A stretch of DNA of 64,000 nucleotides from Aequorivita aquimaris (GCF_001573155.1 NZ_JRWG01000004.1:248001-312000), one strand, 5' to 3'; shown: positions 50,676 through 60,473, counted from the stretch's first letter. Numbers and translations: made by a program. Notes: a model not told the origin generated them from the letters alone.

Positions 50676-51356
50676 CTAAACTACAAACTTATAACCAACT
50701 CCTTTTACTGTTTTAAATTTATCGTCGCCTATTTTTTCACGAAGTTTTCTTATGTGGACATCAATGGTACGCCCACCAACGATTACTTCATTGCCCCAGA
50801 TTGAATCAAGAATATCTTCTCGCTTAAATACTTTTCCGGGTTTGGATGCTAAGAGTGTCAATAATTCAAATTCTTTTCTTGGCAGGACCATTTCCTTTTT
50901 GCCCAATATAATTTTGTATTCCTCACGGTTTATAGTCAGGTTTCCGAGCTTTATTTTTTCATCCTCCTCTTCTTCTTTGAATCTTCGTAACAGGGCCTTT
51001 ACTTTGCTTACCAATACTTTTGGCTTAATGGGTTTTGTGATGTAATCATCTGCACCAGCCTCAAACCCTGCCATTTGTGAGTAGTCTTCGCCCCTAGCAG
51101 TTAAAAATGTAATCACTGTTTCGGATAGTTCGGGGATGTTCCTGATTTTTTCACACGCTTCAATACCATCCATTTTGGGCATCATTACATCCATGATAAT
51201 CAATTGTGGCCTTACATTTTTTGCTTGTTCTATTGCTTCAAGTCCATTTTCTGCTGTTTCGACTGTATAACCTTCGGAAGTAAGATTGTACCTAATTATT
51301 TCAAGAATATCCGGTTCATCATCAACCAACAAAATTGTAATATCCCTTTTTTTCAT
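50676..51356 (-). CDS. OmpR/PhoB-family response regulator
   Basis: A 226-residue regulator with receiver (acidic VDDEPD, Asp in IIMDVMMPKMDG, Thr in TFLTARG, Lys in YITKPIKPK) and a winged-helix C-terminal domain (LPRKEFELLTLLASKPGKVF, IDVHIRKLREKIGD, TVKGVGYKF). It precedes the PhoR-like kinase gene by 92 bp and is probably its partner. Whether it responds to phosphate limitation cannot be told from sequence. The upstream region has a GTTAC-G-GTAAC inverted repeat (about 51508-51518) which may be a binding site. Confidence 0.9.
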   Translation of the reverse strand: MKKRDITILLVDDEPDILEIIRYNLTSEGYTVETAENGLEAIEQAKNVRPQLIIMDVMMPKMDGIEACEKIRNIPELSETVITFLTARGEDYSQMAGFEAGADDYITKPIKPKVLVSKVKALLRRFKEEEEDEKIKLGNLTINREEYKIILGKKEMVLPRKEFELLTLLASKPGKVFKREDILDSIWGNEVIVGGRTIDVHIRKLREKIGDDKFKTVKGVGYKFVV

Positions 51357-51614
51357 CTGTATAAACTATTTATCAAATTAAAATACCGGCTGTTTTTATC
51401 TTTAACAATGCTTCACTGATTGGCGAGTATTTCATTTTTTAACGTTTCAAAGATACCATTATTTAACCTGAGCTCAAGTTTAGCACGCTTATTGTTAACC
51501 ATTATATAACGTTACGGTAACATCAAAGGTTATGCGATTATAATTCCGAGGTTATCATTTCGTTAAAATAAGAATTTCATTTAAAATCAATCTTTTAAAC
51601 CTAAAACATTTATT
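51357..51614. other. Divergent intergenic region with a palindrome
   Basis: The gap between the response regulator and a secreted-protein gene has a GTTACGGTAAC inverted repeat (about 51508-51518) near an ATAACGTTAC stretch, a possible operator for either gene. No gene is visible. Confidence 0.35.
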
Positions 51615-51622
51615 TATCTTTG
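51615..51622 (+). promoter_or_regulatory. -7 box of the type IX-secreted protein gene
   Basis: TATCTTTG matches TAnnTTTG and lies 25 bp before the ATG at 51647, a typical distance for Bacteroidota promoters. Confidence 0.6.
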
Positions 51623-51646
51623 CACAATAATTTTAAAAAAACTCTA

Positions 51647-52582
51647 ATGAAAAAAATTACATTACTTGCGGCTCTTTTTGTAGGTGCCGTTTCTTTTGCC
51701 CAAGTTGCGGGAACCAGTTTTGAAGAGCCAGCACTTTTTCCTGGCCAATATACAGATACTGGCGACCCAAACACAGCACATGATTTAATAAACAATACAG
51801 ATGAACCATTAGTAGATTACACAAGTACAGGTGGCGAATTAGGCTATAATGCTACTTACGCTCCTTATGACACACCAGATGTTGGACTTACTGATGGCGA
51901 TTTTGTGGGTGTTACAGATTTTGCTCCTACTGGATCAGATCCTTATACCGATGGAGATCAAGGCTATCAAATAAGTGATGTTGATGGTAACTATACCTTA
52001 ACTTTTGATGCGGTTGACCTTACAGGAGTAGCAACTCCAGCTATTAGCTTGGATTATTTTATTTCTGAAACTGGATATGAAGGGGACGGAACTTTAAATG
52101 AGTCAGGTTCTGATAGATTACGAATTTATGTTAGGGATTTAACCAACAGTACCGAAATTGATATCTTGAATACTGAAGGAAACGATATAAACGATCTAAG
52201 CATTGAAGGTTCCTGGATTACTGGAAATGCAGTTTTAACCTCAAACACAACCGTGCAGTTGGTTATAGAAGCTAGAACAAATGCAAGTGCAGAAGCTTTC
52301 TTTTTTGACAACATCATTTTTTCTGGTACTTTAGGGACAAACACACAATCTGAGTCTCAATTTGCAGTTTATCCAAACCCTGCAAGCAAAGGTTATGTGA
52401 ACATTACTTCAAAAGTTGCCGGCGCTAAGAATGTATCTATCTTTGACGTACTAGGTAAGCAGGTTGTTAAAACTACACTTATTGGTGATAGATTAGACAT
52501 TTCAAAATTGAACAGTGGTGTTTATATCGTGAAAATTGAGCAAGGAAAAACTTCAACTACCAAGAAATTGGTTGTTAAGTAA
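51647..52582 (+). CDS. Secreted protein with type IX sorting domain
   Basis: A 311-residue protein with a signal peptide (MKKITLLAALFVGAVSFAQ) and an internal beta-sandwich-like domain rich in Asp/Thr/Gly (SLDYFISETGYEGDGTL, IVIEARTNAS-type strands, AFFFDNIIFSG) resembling a carbohydrate-binding or lectin-like jelly roll. The end (FAVYPNPASKGYVNI to TTKKLVVK) is a Por sorting domain. ATG 51647 is chosen since it starts the signal peptide; a start nine codons upstream lacks that advantage. Function is unknown; binding to a polymer is plausible. Confidence 0.85.
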   Translation: MKKITLLAALFVGAVSFAQVAGTSFEEPALFPGQYTDTGDPNTAHDLINNTDEPLVDYTSTGGELGYNATYAPYDTPDVGLTDGDFVGVTDFAPTGSDPYTDGDQGYQISDVDGNYTLTFDAVDLTGVATPAISLDYFISETGYEGDGTLNESGSDRLRIYVRDLTNSTEIDILNTEGNDINDLSIEGSWITGNAVLTSNTTVQLVIEARTNASAEAFFFDNIIFSGTLGTNTQSESQFAVYPNPASKGYVNITSKVAGAKNVSIFDVLGKQVVKTTLIGDRLDISKLNSGVYIVKIEQGKTSTTKKLVVK

Positions 52583-52604
52583 TCCATTTTAAAATTTTTT
52601 TTAG

Positions 52605-52634
52605 AGCTCCTGTTTCGGCAGGAGCTTTTTTATT
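52605..52634 (+). terminator. Terminator after the secreted-protein gene
   Basis: AGCTCCTG (52605-52612) and CAGGAGCT (52619-52626) form a perfect stem with TTTCGG loop, then TTTTTATTT on the plus strand. Confidence 0.88.
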
Positions 52635-52670
52635 TACCTACTTTTGAAAAGATTTTATTGATTGGTAATT

Positions 52671-53645
52671 ATGCTCGAAAAGGAAATTTTTAACATCAAA
52701 TCCGAAGCGGAATTTCAGCGACTTGCTATTGAAGTGTTCCGTTTCCAGTATGCAAATGTTCGCGTTTATCGCAATTTCTGCGACCTTTTGAATACGAAAA
52801 TTTCCAAAGTAAAAACAATTGCGGACATACCCTTTTTACCCATTCAATTTTTTAAAAGCCATAAGATACTGGCCGAAAATAGTGTAGAGGAAACGGTCTT
52901 TACCAGTAGTGGCACAACCGGCAGTATAAACAGCAGGCATTACGTTTCCGACCTCGGGTTATACGAAACCAGTTTTTTGAAAGCTTTTGAAAGCAACTAC
53001 GGCAAAACCGAAAATTTTGCAATCCTCGCATTGCTCCCTTCTTATTTGGAGCGCGAAGGGTCGTCACTTATTTATATGGTTGAAAAGCTGATTGAAAAAA
53101 GCAACAACCCCCACAGTGGCTTTTATTTATATGAAATGAACGCGCTCATTGAAAAGCTGGACGTTTTGGAAAAAAGCGGGCAAAAAACCTTACTTATAGG
53201 AGTGTCTTATGCCCTGCTCGATTTAATTGAAAAAAGAAAATTTCAGCTGAAAAACACCATTGTGATGGAAACCGGCGGCATGAAAGGTCGAAGAAGGGAG
53301 ATGATAAAGGAGGAACTGCACGGAATTTTAAAAGAAGGTTTTGGTGTAGCCAAAATACACAGCGAATATGGAATGACCGAACTCCTTTCGCAAGCCTATT
53401 CCAATGGGGATGGAATCTTTAATTGCCCGCCCTGGATGAAAATCATGACCCGCGATACGGAAGACGCGCTCGCCTATATGATGGGCAGGACGGGCGGCAT
53501 AAACGTTATCGATTTGGCCAACCTTTATTCCTGCGCCTTCATTGCGACGCAGGATTTGGGAAAAACATTTCCCGATGGCTCCTTTGAGGTTTTGGGGCGG
53601 TTTGACAGCAGCGACATCAGAGGGTGCAATCTCATGGTTTTTTAA
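52671..53645 (+). CDS. LuxE-like acyl-protein synthetase/acyl transferase
   Basis: A 324-residue protein of the LuxE/adenylate-forming group. The phosphate-binding loop appears as VFTSSGTTGSINSRHY and HSEYGMTELLSQAY and GRFDSSDIRGCN match the later family segments. LuxE activates fatty acids as acyl-AMP; the flavobacterial relatives act in unknown acylation steps. The ATG at 52671 is used; a TTG three codons upstream is possible. It is monocistronic, followed by an intergenic hairpin region. Confidence 0.8.
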   Translation: MLEKEIFNIKSEAEFQRLAIEVFRFQYANVRVYRNFCDLLNTKISKVKTIADIPFLPIQFFKSHKILAENSVEETVFTSSGTTGSINSRHYVSDLGLYETSFLKAFESNYGKTENFAILALLPSYLEREGSSLIYMVEKLIEKSNNPHSGFYLYEMNALIEKLDVLEKSGQKTLLIGVSYALLDLIEKRKFQLKNTIVMETGGMKGRRREMIKEELHGILKEGFGVAKIHSEYGMTELLSQAYSNGDGIFNCPPWMKIMTRDTEDALAYMMGRTGGINVIDLANLYSCAFIATQDLGKTFPDGSFEVLGRFDSSDIRGCNLMVF

Positions 53646-53660
53646 ACAAATATTTAACAC

Positions 53661-53760
53661 AGTTGGCTGAAATTCAGTGTAAGTATTTGTGTAATCTCAC
53701 GACCAAACCATTGTGAAAAACTGATGATTTTTCATAATTTGGTTGGTTAGTTAATTGAGA
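53661..53760 (+). ncRNA. Possible structured RNA before the tyrS terminator
   Basis: Between 53646 and 53760 there is no gene. An imperfect long hairpin (ACCAAACCATTGTGAAAAA at 53702-53720 pairing with the complementary arm up to 53747) is followed 13 bp later by a strong terminator on the plus strand. The set resembles a small RNA ending in a terminator, but no promoter is proven. Confidence 0.3.
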
Positions 53761-53793
53761 AATCCCCGTGCAAGCTTTGCCGGGGATTTTTTT
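53761..53793 (+). terminator. Terminator between LuxE-like gene and tyrS
   Basis: AATCCCCG (53761-53768) pairs with CGGGGATT (53781-53788) around a 12-nt loop and is followed by a T-tract. Confidence 0.85.
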
Positions 53794-53810
53794 ATTCAAA
53801 GGATTTTCAA

Positions 53811-55109
53811 CTAAACGGCCTTTATAATAAAGTAATTCTTCTTTCCGCGCTGCAACAATACGAACTGTCCGTTAATCAAATCACTTTCAGAAACCGTGAA
53901 GTTCTCTTGTACTTTTTCCTTATTTACCGAAATTGAATTTTCCTTCAAAGCACGACGGGCCTCACTGTTTGATTTTAAAAATCCAGTCTTTTCAGATAAA
54001 GCGCCAATAATATCAATTCCACTTTTAAGTTCCTCTTTTGAAATTTCGGCTTGCGGTACGCCTTCAAAAACATCGAGAAAGGTTTTTTCGTCCAGCGTTT
54101 TTAAATCTTCGGAAGTAGAATTTCCAAATAATATCTCGGATGCTTTTACGGCTTTCTCAAATTCTTCGGCACTGTGTACCGTGGTGGTTACTTCCTGCGC
54201 CAAGCGTTTTTGAAGCAGGCGCATGTGCGGCGCCTCTCTATGCGCAATAATTAAATCGTCGATGGTTTCTTTATCCAAAAACGTAAAAATCTTGATGTAT
54301 TTTTCGGCATCCTCGTCAGTTGAGTTCAGCCAGTATTGGTAAAATTTATAGGGTGAAGTTTTACTCGCATCCAGCCATACGTTGCCTCCCTCACTTTTTC
54401 CAAACTTACTGCCGTCACTTTTTGTTATCAGTGGGCACGTTAAAGCATAGCCCTTTGTGCCGTCCATTCTTCGTAGAAGTTCAGTGCCGGTAGTAATATT
54501 TCCCCATTGATCGCTACCGCCCATTTGGAGGGTGCAGTTTAGGTTTCTGTTTAAGTGGACAAAGTCGTAGCCTTGGATCAATTGGTATGTAAATTCCGTG
54601 AATGAGAGCCCGTCGGCACTCTCGCCGCTCAACCTAGTTTTTACGGAATCCTTGGCCATCATATAATTTACGGTTATGTGCTTCCCTACATTTCGAATAA
54701 AATCCAGAAACGAAAATTCCTTGATCCAATCGTAATTGTTTACCAGCACGGCCTGGTTTTCGGCGCCGGAGGAAAAATTCAAAAATTGGGAAAGTTGGTT
54801 TTTTACACATTCCTGATTGTGGCGCAGGGTGACTTCGTCCAGGAGGTTTCTTTCACTATTTTTCATGGACGGATCGCCGATCATTCCCGTGGCCCCGCCA
54901 ACCAATGCCACCGGCTTGTGGCCGCAGCGCTGATAGAACGACAAAAGCATTATAGGCACCAAATTGCCGATGTGAAGCGAATCTGCCGTAGGGTCAAACC
55001 CCACATAGGCCGACCGCATGGTTTCCATAAGGTGTGCTTCGGTATCGGGCATCACATCGTGTATCATGCCGCGCCATTGTAGTTCTTCAACGAAATTTTT
55101 CAGCTTCAT
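53811..55109 (-). CDS. tyrS: Tyrosine-tRNA ligase
   Basis: A 432-residue class I synthetase of bacterial TyrRS type. [20 protein letters not shown] contains the HIGH-type motif (HIGN), [13 protein letters not shown] the KMSKS equivalent, and [16 protein letters not shown] the tyrosine pocket. A C-terminal S4 RNA-binding domain is present ([19 protein letters not shown]). It charges tRNA-Tyr in the cytoplasm. Length is normal. Confidence 0.97.
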   Translation of the reverse strand: MKLKNFVEELQWRGMIHDVMPDTEAHLMETMRSAYVGFDPTADSLHIGNLVPIMLLSFYQRCGHKPVALVGGATGMIGDPSMKNSERNLLDEVTLRHNQECVKNQLSQFLNFSSGAENQAVLVNNYDWIKEFSFLDFIRNVGKHITVNYMMAKDSVKTRLSGESADGLSFTEFTYQLIQGYDFVHLNRNLNCTLQMGGSDQWGNITTGTELLRRMDGTKGYALTCPLITKSDGSKFGKSEGGNVWLDASKTSPYKFYQYWLNSTDEDAEKYIKIFTFLDKETIDDLIIAHREAPHMRLLQKRLAQEVTTTVHSAEEFEKAVKASEILFGNSTSEDLKTLDEKTFLDVFEGVPQAEISKEELKSGIDIIGALSEKTGFLKSNSEARRALKENSISVNKEKVQENFTVSESDLINGQFVLLQRGKKNYFIIKAV

Positions 55110-55307
55110 TTTTATAAAATTTCTGCAAAGATAGGGTTCTCATTTCAGATTGAGGAATTCAAAATTCAAAATTCAAGGTTTAGGATTGAGGCTTCTTTAG
55201 GTGTTTATCAAGTATTCAATATTATTTATCGGGTCTCTACCCGTTTTCAGTTTCGATTTCGTTACGATAGCTATAGAAATCGATTTCAAAAAGATTATTT
55301 TCGCTGT
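55110..55307. other. Intergenic region with low-complexity and hairpin sequence
   Basis: AAATTCAAAATTCAAGG-type repeats lie at about 55148-55178. CGGGT-CTCT-ACCCG followed by TTTT at 55230-55247 is a small terminator-like hairpin, and CGATTTC/GAAATCG (55254-55282) a second stem before the epimerase start. Confidence 0.5.
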
Positions 55308-56312
55308 ATGATATTAGTAACCGGCGGCACAGGCTTGGTAGGTTCGCACCTATTGTATTTTCTGTTGAAGGAAAACGGGAATGTGCGCGCTATTCACAGA
55401 AAGGATAGCGACGTAGCTGCCGTAAAGAAAGTTTTTGCGCTTTATACTGCGGAAGTGGATTCACTCTATAACAAGATAGAATGGGTAGAAGCAAATATTA
55501 CCGATATTCCCGCCCTTACGGAAGCTTTTAAAGGCATTACGGAAGTTTACCACTGTGCGGCATTTATAAATTTTGACCCTTCAAAATACAAAATACTCAA
55601 AAAGGCCAATGTGGAAGGCACGGCAAATGTGGTGAACCTCTGCTTGGCGAATTCCATAAAAAAAATCTGTTATGTGAGTTCTGTTGCCACTTTGGGCAGC
55701 AATTTGAAGGGCGAATTAATTTCCGAAGAAACGCCGTGGAATGCCGACGAAAAAAATAATGTTTACGCCATTACAAAGTACGGCGCCGAAATGGAGGTTT
55801 GGCGCGGCACCCAGGAAGGACTGGATGCCGTAATCGTAAATCCAGGCATCATTCTCGGCACATCCCCGGATGGAGGTGGCAGTGGAATAATTATTTCACT
55901 GGGCAAAAGCGGTATTCCTTTTTATCCTTCGGGAGCCATGGGCATTGTGGATGTGGTGGATGTAGCAAAGGCTATGGTACAGTTGATGCGTTCTAATATA
56001 AAAAACGAACAATTTGTTTTAGTGGGAGAAAATTTGAGCTATAAGGAATTGCTTTCCAAATTGGCGCCCTTGTTCGGAAAGAAGCCACCAACCAAAAAAC
56101 TGCCAAAGCAACTGATGTATTTTTTAAGCAGTATGGATTGGCTCTCCAACAAACTTTTCGGCACAAAAAGAAGACTTGTAAAGGCTACGGTACGTTCTAT
56201 GTTTATAAAATCCAGATACGATTCCCAAAAAATAAAAAATGCAATTGGCTTTCAATTTACCCCAACGGAACAAACCTTGAAACGCATTGCGAAAGAAAAC
56301 AAAAAACCTTAG
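55308..56312 (+). CDS. NAD-dependent epimerase/dehydratase family protein
   Basis: A 334-residue extended SDR protein. MILVTGGTGLVGSHLLYFLL binds NAD(P), CYVSSVATLGSN carries the catalytic Ser/Thr and YAITKYGAEMEVWR the Tyr-x3-Lys. IVNPGIILGTSP and a C-terminal substrate part follow. Substrate could be a sterol, sugar or flavonoid-like alcohol; relatives in Bacteroidota are annotated as NAD-dependent epimerase. The 3' end overlaps the DUF4296 gene by 4 bp tail to tail. Confidence 0.85.
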   Translation: MILVTGGTGLVGSHLLYFLLKENGNVRAIHRKDSDVAAVKKVFALYTAEVDSLYNKIEWVEANITDIPALTEAFKGITEVYHCAAFINFDPSKYKILKKANVEGTANVVNLCLANSIKKICYVSSVATLGSNLKGELISEETPWNADEKNNVYAITKYGAEMEVWRGTQEGLDAVIVNPGIILGTSPDGGGSGIIISLGKSGIPFYPSGAMGIVDVVDVAKAMVQLMRSNIKNEQFVLVGENLSYKELLSKLAPLFGKKPPTKKLPKQLMYFLSSMDWLSNKLFGTKRRLVKATVRSMFIKSRYDSQKIKNAIGFQFTPTEQTLKRIAKENKKP

Positions 56313-56740
56313 ATTAAACTATCCCTTTTAGGTTCAGCAATTATCCTTTCTTTATTCTGCTGTGATTCTACGCTATCTTTACGCTTTCTGTCCATATTGC
56401 GTATGCTATCCAATTTTTTCTCCATTGCAACCAGTCGGGCCTCGACTTTTTGAAATATATCCAGATACATATTTATATCTGCAGCATAATAATCATTGCT
56501 TTTTGCGAATTGTACGCTGTCCACTTCAAATTTTTTGAAAATCAACGAATCTACCTTGATTCCCTTGTCAATAATAGCCTGATTGTTTACGCTGCGGGCG
56601 GCGTTTGCCAGATAGGCCTCGGTAAGCACATCTACCATCTTTTCTTTGGAAATAAGATTTTTTGGCTTCTCCGGCCGCTCTACATTTTGGCAGCCTAAAA
56701 TGCTTAAAATCAATACAAAGATGAGAATCCAATGTTTCAT
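56309..56740 (-). CDS. DUF4296 lipoprotein
   Basis: A 143-residue lipoprotein (signal [17 protein letters not shown], Cys17) matching the DUF4296 pattern of Bacteroidota: KPKNLISKEKMVDVLTEAYLANAARS, then a helical FEVDSVQFAKSNDYYAADIN part and a C-terminal coiled coil of charged residues. Function is unknown; genes of this family often lie next to pyrC-like or glycosyltransferase genes. Its ATG overlaps the stop of the dihydroorotase gene by one base, so translation is coupled. Confidence 0.85.
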   Translation of the reverse strand: MKHWILIFVLILSILGCQNVERPEKPKNLISKEKMVDVLTEAYLANAARSVNNQAIIDKGIKVDSLIFKKFEVDSVQFAKSNDYYAADINMYLDIFQKVEARLVAMEKKLDSIRNMDRKRKDSVESQQNKERIIAEPKRDSLI

Positions 56741-58080
56741 TATCTGTTAAAGGTAAGGCGTTCGGGATTGCTTTTGTTTGGGAACTTTGAATTTTCATAA
56801 ACCACTACTCCGTTCACCAAGGTATGCGTAACCCGCGATTTGAAGATTGTTCCCTCAAATGGCGACCAACCGCATTTGTAAAGCAGGTTTTCCTTTTTAA
56901 CGGTCCAGGGAGAATTGAGATCGACCAAAACCAAGTCTGCCTTGTACCCTTTGCGAATATATCCACGGTCCTTTATCTGAAAGAGGATTGCAGGATTGTG
57001 TGCAAATTTTTCAACTATTTTTTCCAATGAAATTTTCCCTCTGTGGTGCATTTCCAAAAGCGCCACGAGCGCATGTTGCACCAGCGGTCCGCCCGAGGGG
57101 GCATTTAGATATTTATTGTTCTTCTCTTCCAGGCTATGCGGCGCGTGGTCGGTAGCTATTACGTCTATTCGGTCGTCCAGCAATGCTTTTAGCAACCCGT
57201 CCCTGTCTTTTTCGGTTTTTACCGCAGGGTTCCATTTTATTTTGGAGCCCTTGGTTTTGTAATCTTCTTCAGTAAACCACAAATGGTGAATACACACTTC
57301 GGCAGTAATTTTCTTTTCCGCCAGCGGTTTTTTATTGCTGAAAAGATGCGTTTCCTTTTCCGTGGAAAGGTGAAAAACGTGGAGTCGCGCCCCTGTTTTT
57401 TGGGCCAGTTTTATTGCATTTGACGATGAAATATAACATGCCTCCTCGCTCCGAATTTTTGGGTGGAGTTCTATTGGAATGTCCTCGCCATATTCCGCTT
57501 TATACTTTTCAAGATTATTTTTTATAGTTGTTTCATCCTCGCAGTGTGCGGAAATGAGCAACTTGGTTTTGCTGAAAATTTCTTCCAAAATTTTTGGGTC
57601 GTCCACCAACATATTTCCTGTGGAAGAGCCCAAAAACAATTTTAATCCGGCTACTTTTTGGGGATCTACTTTTAAAATTTCATCCAAATTATCATTGGTC
57701 CCGCCAAACATAAAGGAATAATTGGCCCACGAAGTTTTGGCGGCAATATCAAATTTTTCTTCCAGCAGTTCAATGGTCGTGGCCTGCGGCACGGTATTTG
57801 GCATCTCGATAAAAGAAGTAATCCCCCCCGCCACGGCAGCTTTCGATTCGGTTTCAATGGTGGCTTTGTGGGTCAGTCCCGGCTCGCGAAAATGTACTTG
57901 GTCGTCAATCATTCCCGGCAGCAGATAGCTTCCATCGGCATCAATCACCTTGGTATCGGCAGATTTTGCGCTAATGGTTTCGGAAATTTCGGCAATACGA
58001 CCATCCTGCACCAGCACATCGCCCTTTATGATTTTACCTTCGTTTACAATATTTGCGTTTTTAATTAAAACTGCTTTCAT
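56740..58080 (-). CDS. Dihydroorotase family protein
   Basis: A 446-residue amidohydrolase of the class I dihydroorotase type. The first metal motif reads [15 protein letters not shown], where the usual first His (His-x-His) is Gln; later ligands are present ([28 protein letters not shown]). [15 protein letters not shown] is a strong family segment. The same Gln variant is, as far as I recall, usual in flavobacterial enzymes; it is probably the pyrimidine pathway enzyme PyrC. ATG 58080 is chosen over an upstream TTG. It precedes the DUF4296 gene. Confidence 0.85.
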   Translation of the reverse strand: MKAVLIKNANIVNEGKIIKGDVLVQDGRIAEISETISAKSADTKVIDADGSYLLPGMIDDQVHFREPGLTHKATIETESKAAVAGGITSFIEMPNTVPQATTIELLEEKFDIAAKTSWANYSFMFGGTNDNLDEILKVDPQKVAGLKLFLGSSTGNMLVDDPKILEEIFSKTKLLISAHCEDETTIKNNLEKYKAEYGEDIPIELHPKIRSEEACYISSSNAIKLAQKTGARLHVFHLSTEKETHLFSNKKPLAEKKITAEVCIHHLWFTEEDYKTKGSKIKWNPAVKTEKDRDGLLKALLDDRIDVIATDHAPHSLEEKNNKYLNAPSGGPLVQHALVALLEMHHRGKISLEKIVEKFAHNPAILFQIKDRGYIRKGYKADLVLVDLNSPWTVKKENLLYKCGWSPFEGTIFKSRVTHTLVNGVVVYENSKFPNKSNPERLTFNR

Positions 58081-58150
58081 TTGGTTTTTATATACTTCTT
58101 TTAAAGACAATTCAGAATATTTTATTCAATATTCCCCGCTTTATAAAAAA

Positions 58151-58900
58151 TTAGTGAAAAGATGTTTTATTAAATCTTTTCTTATTAAATACACTTTTAA
58201 ATTTCATTGCAATTACTCCAAAAATAGCTTCGGAAATAATACCCGAACTCATTTTTGACTCGCCTTTGGTACGGTCGGTAAAAATTACCGGCACTTCCTT
58301 TATCTTGAATTCGCTCAAGTAGGCCTTAAATTTCATTTCAATCTGAAATGCGTAGCCCACAAAACGAATGTTGTCCAAGTTTATTTTCTCCAGCACGCGT
58401 CTTCGGTAACAAATAAATCCGGCGGTGGTATCGTAAATATCGATTCCCATCACAAACTGCACATATTTTGAAGCCAACCACGACATCAGCACGCGGCTCA
58501 TAGGCCAGTTTACCACATTTACGCCCTTTACATAACGTGAGCCTATGGCTACATCGTTCCCTTCTTTGTGGCAGGCGTTGAAAAGCCTTATCAGGTCGTT
58601 GGGGTTGTGTGAAAAATCGGCGTCCATTTCAAAAATGTAGTCGTAGCCGTGCTGCAATGCCCACTTAAATCCTGCTATATAGGCCGTTCCCAGACCGGTT
58701 TTTTCGGCTCTTTTCAGCAAAAAAAGTTTTTCGGGATAGGTTTTGAAATTTTCCTCAACCACAGTCGCCGTGCCGTCCGGCGAATTGTCGTCCACCACCA
58801 AAACGTGAAATTCACGCTGTAATGAAAAAACCGTACGCAGCAGCCGCTCTATATTTTCAATTTCATTGTAGGTTGGCACCACCACTACCGCCTTGGACAT
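58151..58900 (-). CDS. Polyprenol-phosphate mannosyltransferase-like GT2
   Basis: A 249-residue GT2 enzyme like dolichol-phosphate mannose synthase. VVVPTYNEIENIERLLR and LVVDDNSPDGTATVVEE are the GDP-sugar binding segments, DYIFEMDADFSHNPND contains the DxD-like motif, and VAIGSRYVKGVNVVNWP is typical. It transfers mannose (or a related sugar) to polyprenyl phosphate at the inner membrane for protein or envelope glycosylation. No obvious C-terminal transmembrane segment is seen. It precedes the dihydroorotase gene by 70 bp. Confidence 0.87.
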   Translation of the reverse strand: MSKAVVVVPTYNEIENIERLLRTVFSLQREFHVLVVDDNSPDGTATVVEENFKTYPEKLFLLKRAEKTGLGTAYIAGFKWALQHGYDYIFEMDADFSHNPNDLIRLFNACHKEGNDVAIGSRYVKGVNVVNWPMSRVLMSWLASKYVQFVMGIDIYDTTAGFICYRRRVLEKINLDNIRFVGYAFQIEMKFKAYLSEFKIKEVPVIFTDRTKGESKMSSGIISEAIFGVIAMKFKSVFNKKRFNKTSFH

Positions 58901-59009
58901 ACTGCAATTTTAGCGCAAATGTACCGTTTTTTGAAGAAATAAATGTGAAGTAAATTCTAATTGAGTCCTAAAAAAGGAAAATTATTTTACAGTACCTTTA
59001 CCGGAAAAA

Positions 59010-59669
59010 TTGAAGGTGGATTTCAGCGAAAGACTTATTGCGCCTACTGACTTTGCAACCTATTTGTTGGCAGCATGCTTCATTCTCTATGCCCTGGCCA
59101 AATATTTTTACCCCAAACGCTTCCACGAATTTTCCATGTTGCCGATTACCAATCAGTACTTTTTTGTTCACGGCAAAAATGACGAATTGAACCATCCTTT
59201 TAACATCATGCTGTTCGCGGCACAGATACTATGCGTTTCCATTTTTGTCTTTTTGCTTTTTAAGGTTTTTAACCCTTCGGAAATAGAAGGCAATGAATGG
59301 TTGTTTCTTCAAATTTGTACGGCCTACAGTGTTTTTGTACTCATAAAATTTTCTTTGGAAAAAATTGTCGCAAATATTTTTTCGATGGATGCCCTTATCA
59401 ACAATTATCTGTACCAAAAATTGAGTTATCGCAACTTTTTGGGAATTTTGTTCTTTGCGGGCAATCTTTTTTTCCTTTATGTATATCCGCCCACCGCAAT
59501 AGGCTTGATCATTTTTGGCGGATGTTTGTTGGCCCTAAACGTTATTGCGCTGCTTTACAGCTACAAGAAAAACGGAAAATTGATATTAGGCAATTTCTTC
59601 TATTTTATTTTGTATCTTTGCGCACTTGAAATTTCCCCTTATATTATTCTTTATAAAAGCTTTGTATAA
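59010..59669 (+). CDS. DUF4271 membrane protein
   Basis: A 219-residue inner-membrane protein with about six hydrophobic helices (for example TDFATYLLAACFILYALAK, FNIMLFAAQILCVSIFVFLL, NFLGILFFAGNLFFLYVY, YFILYLCALEIS). The layout and position before uroporphyrinogen-III synthase are typical of DUF4271 in Bacteroidota; function is unknown. Only TTG (59010) or GTG two codons later are available as starts. The hemD promoter is inside its 3' end. Confidence 0.83.
   Translation: MKVDFSERLIAPTDFATYLLAACFILYALAKYFYPKRFHEFSMLPITNQYFFVHGKNDELNHPFNIMLFAAQILCVSIFVFLLFKVFNPSEIEGNEWLFLQICTAYSVFVLIKFSLEKIVANIFSMDALINNYLYQKLSYRNFLGILFFAGNLFFLYVYPPTAIGLIIFGGCLLALNVIALLYSYKKNGKLILGNFFYFILYLCALEISPYIILYKSFV
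59613..59620 (+). promoter_or_regulatory. Internal -7 box for hemD
   Basis: TATCTTTG lies inside the DUF4271 coding region, 82 bp before the hemD ATG, and may give hemD its own promoter. A weak or absent -33 element keeps confidence moderate. Confidence 0.4.
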
Positions 59670-59701
59670 GGTATATTATTCTAAAAAAATCAGGACTATC
59701 T

Positions 59702-60451
59702 ATGAAAGTGAAAACTATTTTGGTTTCCCAGCCCGAGCCTAAAATTGAAAACTCTCCTTACTTCGATTTGATCGAAAAGCAAAAGGTAAAAATAGATTTT
59801 CGGCCTTTCATACACGTAGAAGGCGTGTCTGGTAAAGATGTCCGGGCCCAAAAGGTTGATCTCAATAAATATACTGCTATTATTCTTACAAGCCGAAACT
59901 CTGTGGACCATTATTTCAGAATCGCAGAAGAGCTACGCTTTAAGGTGCCGGACACGATGAAGTATTTCTGCTTGAGCGAGGCCGTAGCCTACTACCTCCA
60001 AAAATATGTGGTTTACAGAAAGCGCAAGATTTATGTGGGAAAAAGAACTTTTTCTGAACTTGCGCCACTCATAAAAAAATATAAAAACGAGAAATTCCTA
60101 CTTCCCTCTTCTGATAAATTGAAGCCTGAAGTTCCCGAAGTACTCAACGAACTGAAGGTGGATTGGAAAGAAGCCACTTTTTACAAGACCGTAATCAGCG
60201 ATCTTTCAGATCTGCGCGATGTGTATTATGATATCTTGGTGTTTTTCAGCCCCAGCGGAATACAGTCGCTTTTGGAGAACTTTCCAGATTTCAAACAGAA
60301 CGAAACGCGCATCGCGGTTTTTGGAAATACTACCGTAAAAGCCGCCACCGAGGTAGGCCTACGTGTAGATATACAAGCCCCAACCCCCGAAACGCCTTCT
60401 ATGACGATGGCTTTGGAAAAGTACATTAAAGAGGTTAACAACAAAAAATAA
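59702..60451 (+). CDS. hemD: Uroporphyrinogen-III synthase
   Basis: A 249-residue protein with the HemD layout (two alpha/beta domains): ILVSQPEPKIENSPYFDLIEK, TAIILTSRNSVDHYF, then DILVFFSPSGIQSLLENF and IAVFGNTTVKAATEVGLRV. It converts hydroxymethylbilane to uroporphyrinogen III for heme. HemD sequences vary widely, but this pattern is clear for Bacteroidota. It follows the DUF4271 gene after 32 bp. Confidence 0.88.
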   Translation: MKVKTILVSQPEPKIENSPYFDLIEKQKVKIDFRPFIHVEGVSGKDVRAQKVDLNKYTAIILTSRNSVDHYFRIAEELRFKVPDTMKYFCLSEAVAYYLQKYVVYRKRKIYVGKRTFSELAPLIKKYKNEKFLLPSSDKLKPEVPEVLNELKVDWKEATFYKTVISDLSDLRDVYYDILVFFSPSGIQSLLENFPDFKQNETRIAVFGNTTVKAATEVGLRVDIQAPTPETPSMTMALEKYIKEVNNKK

Positions 60452-60473
60452 GCTCGATTTAATTGCAATAAAA

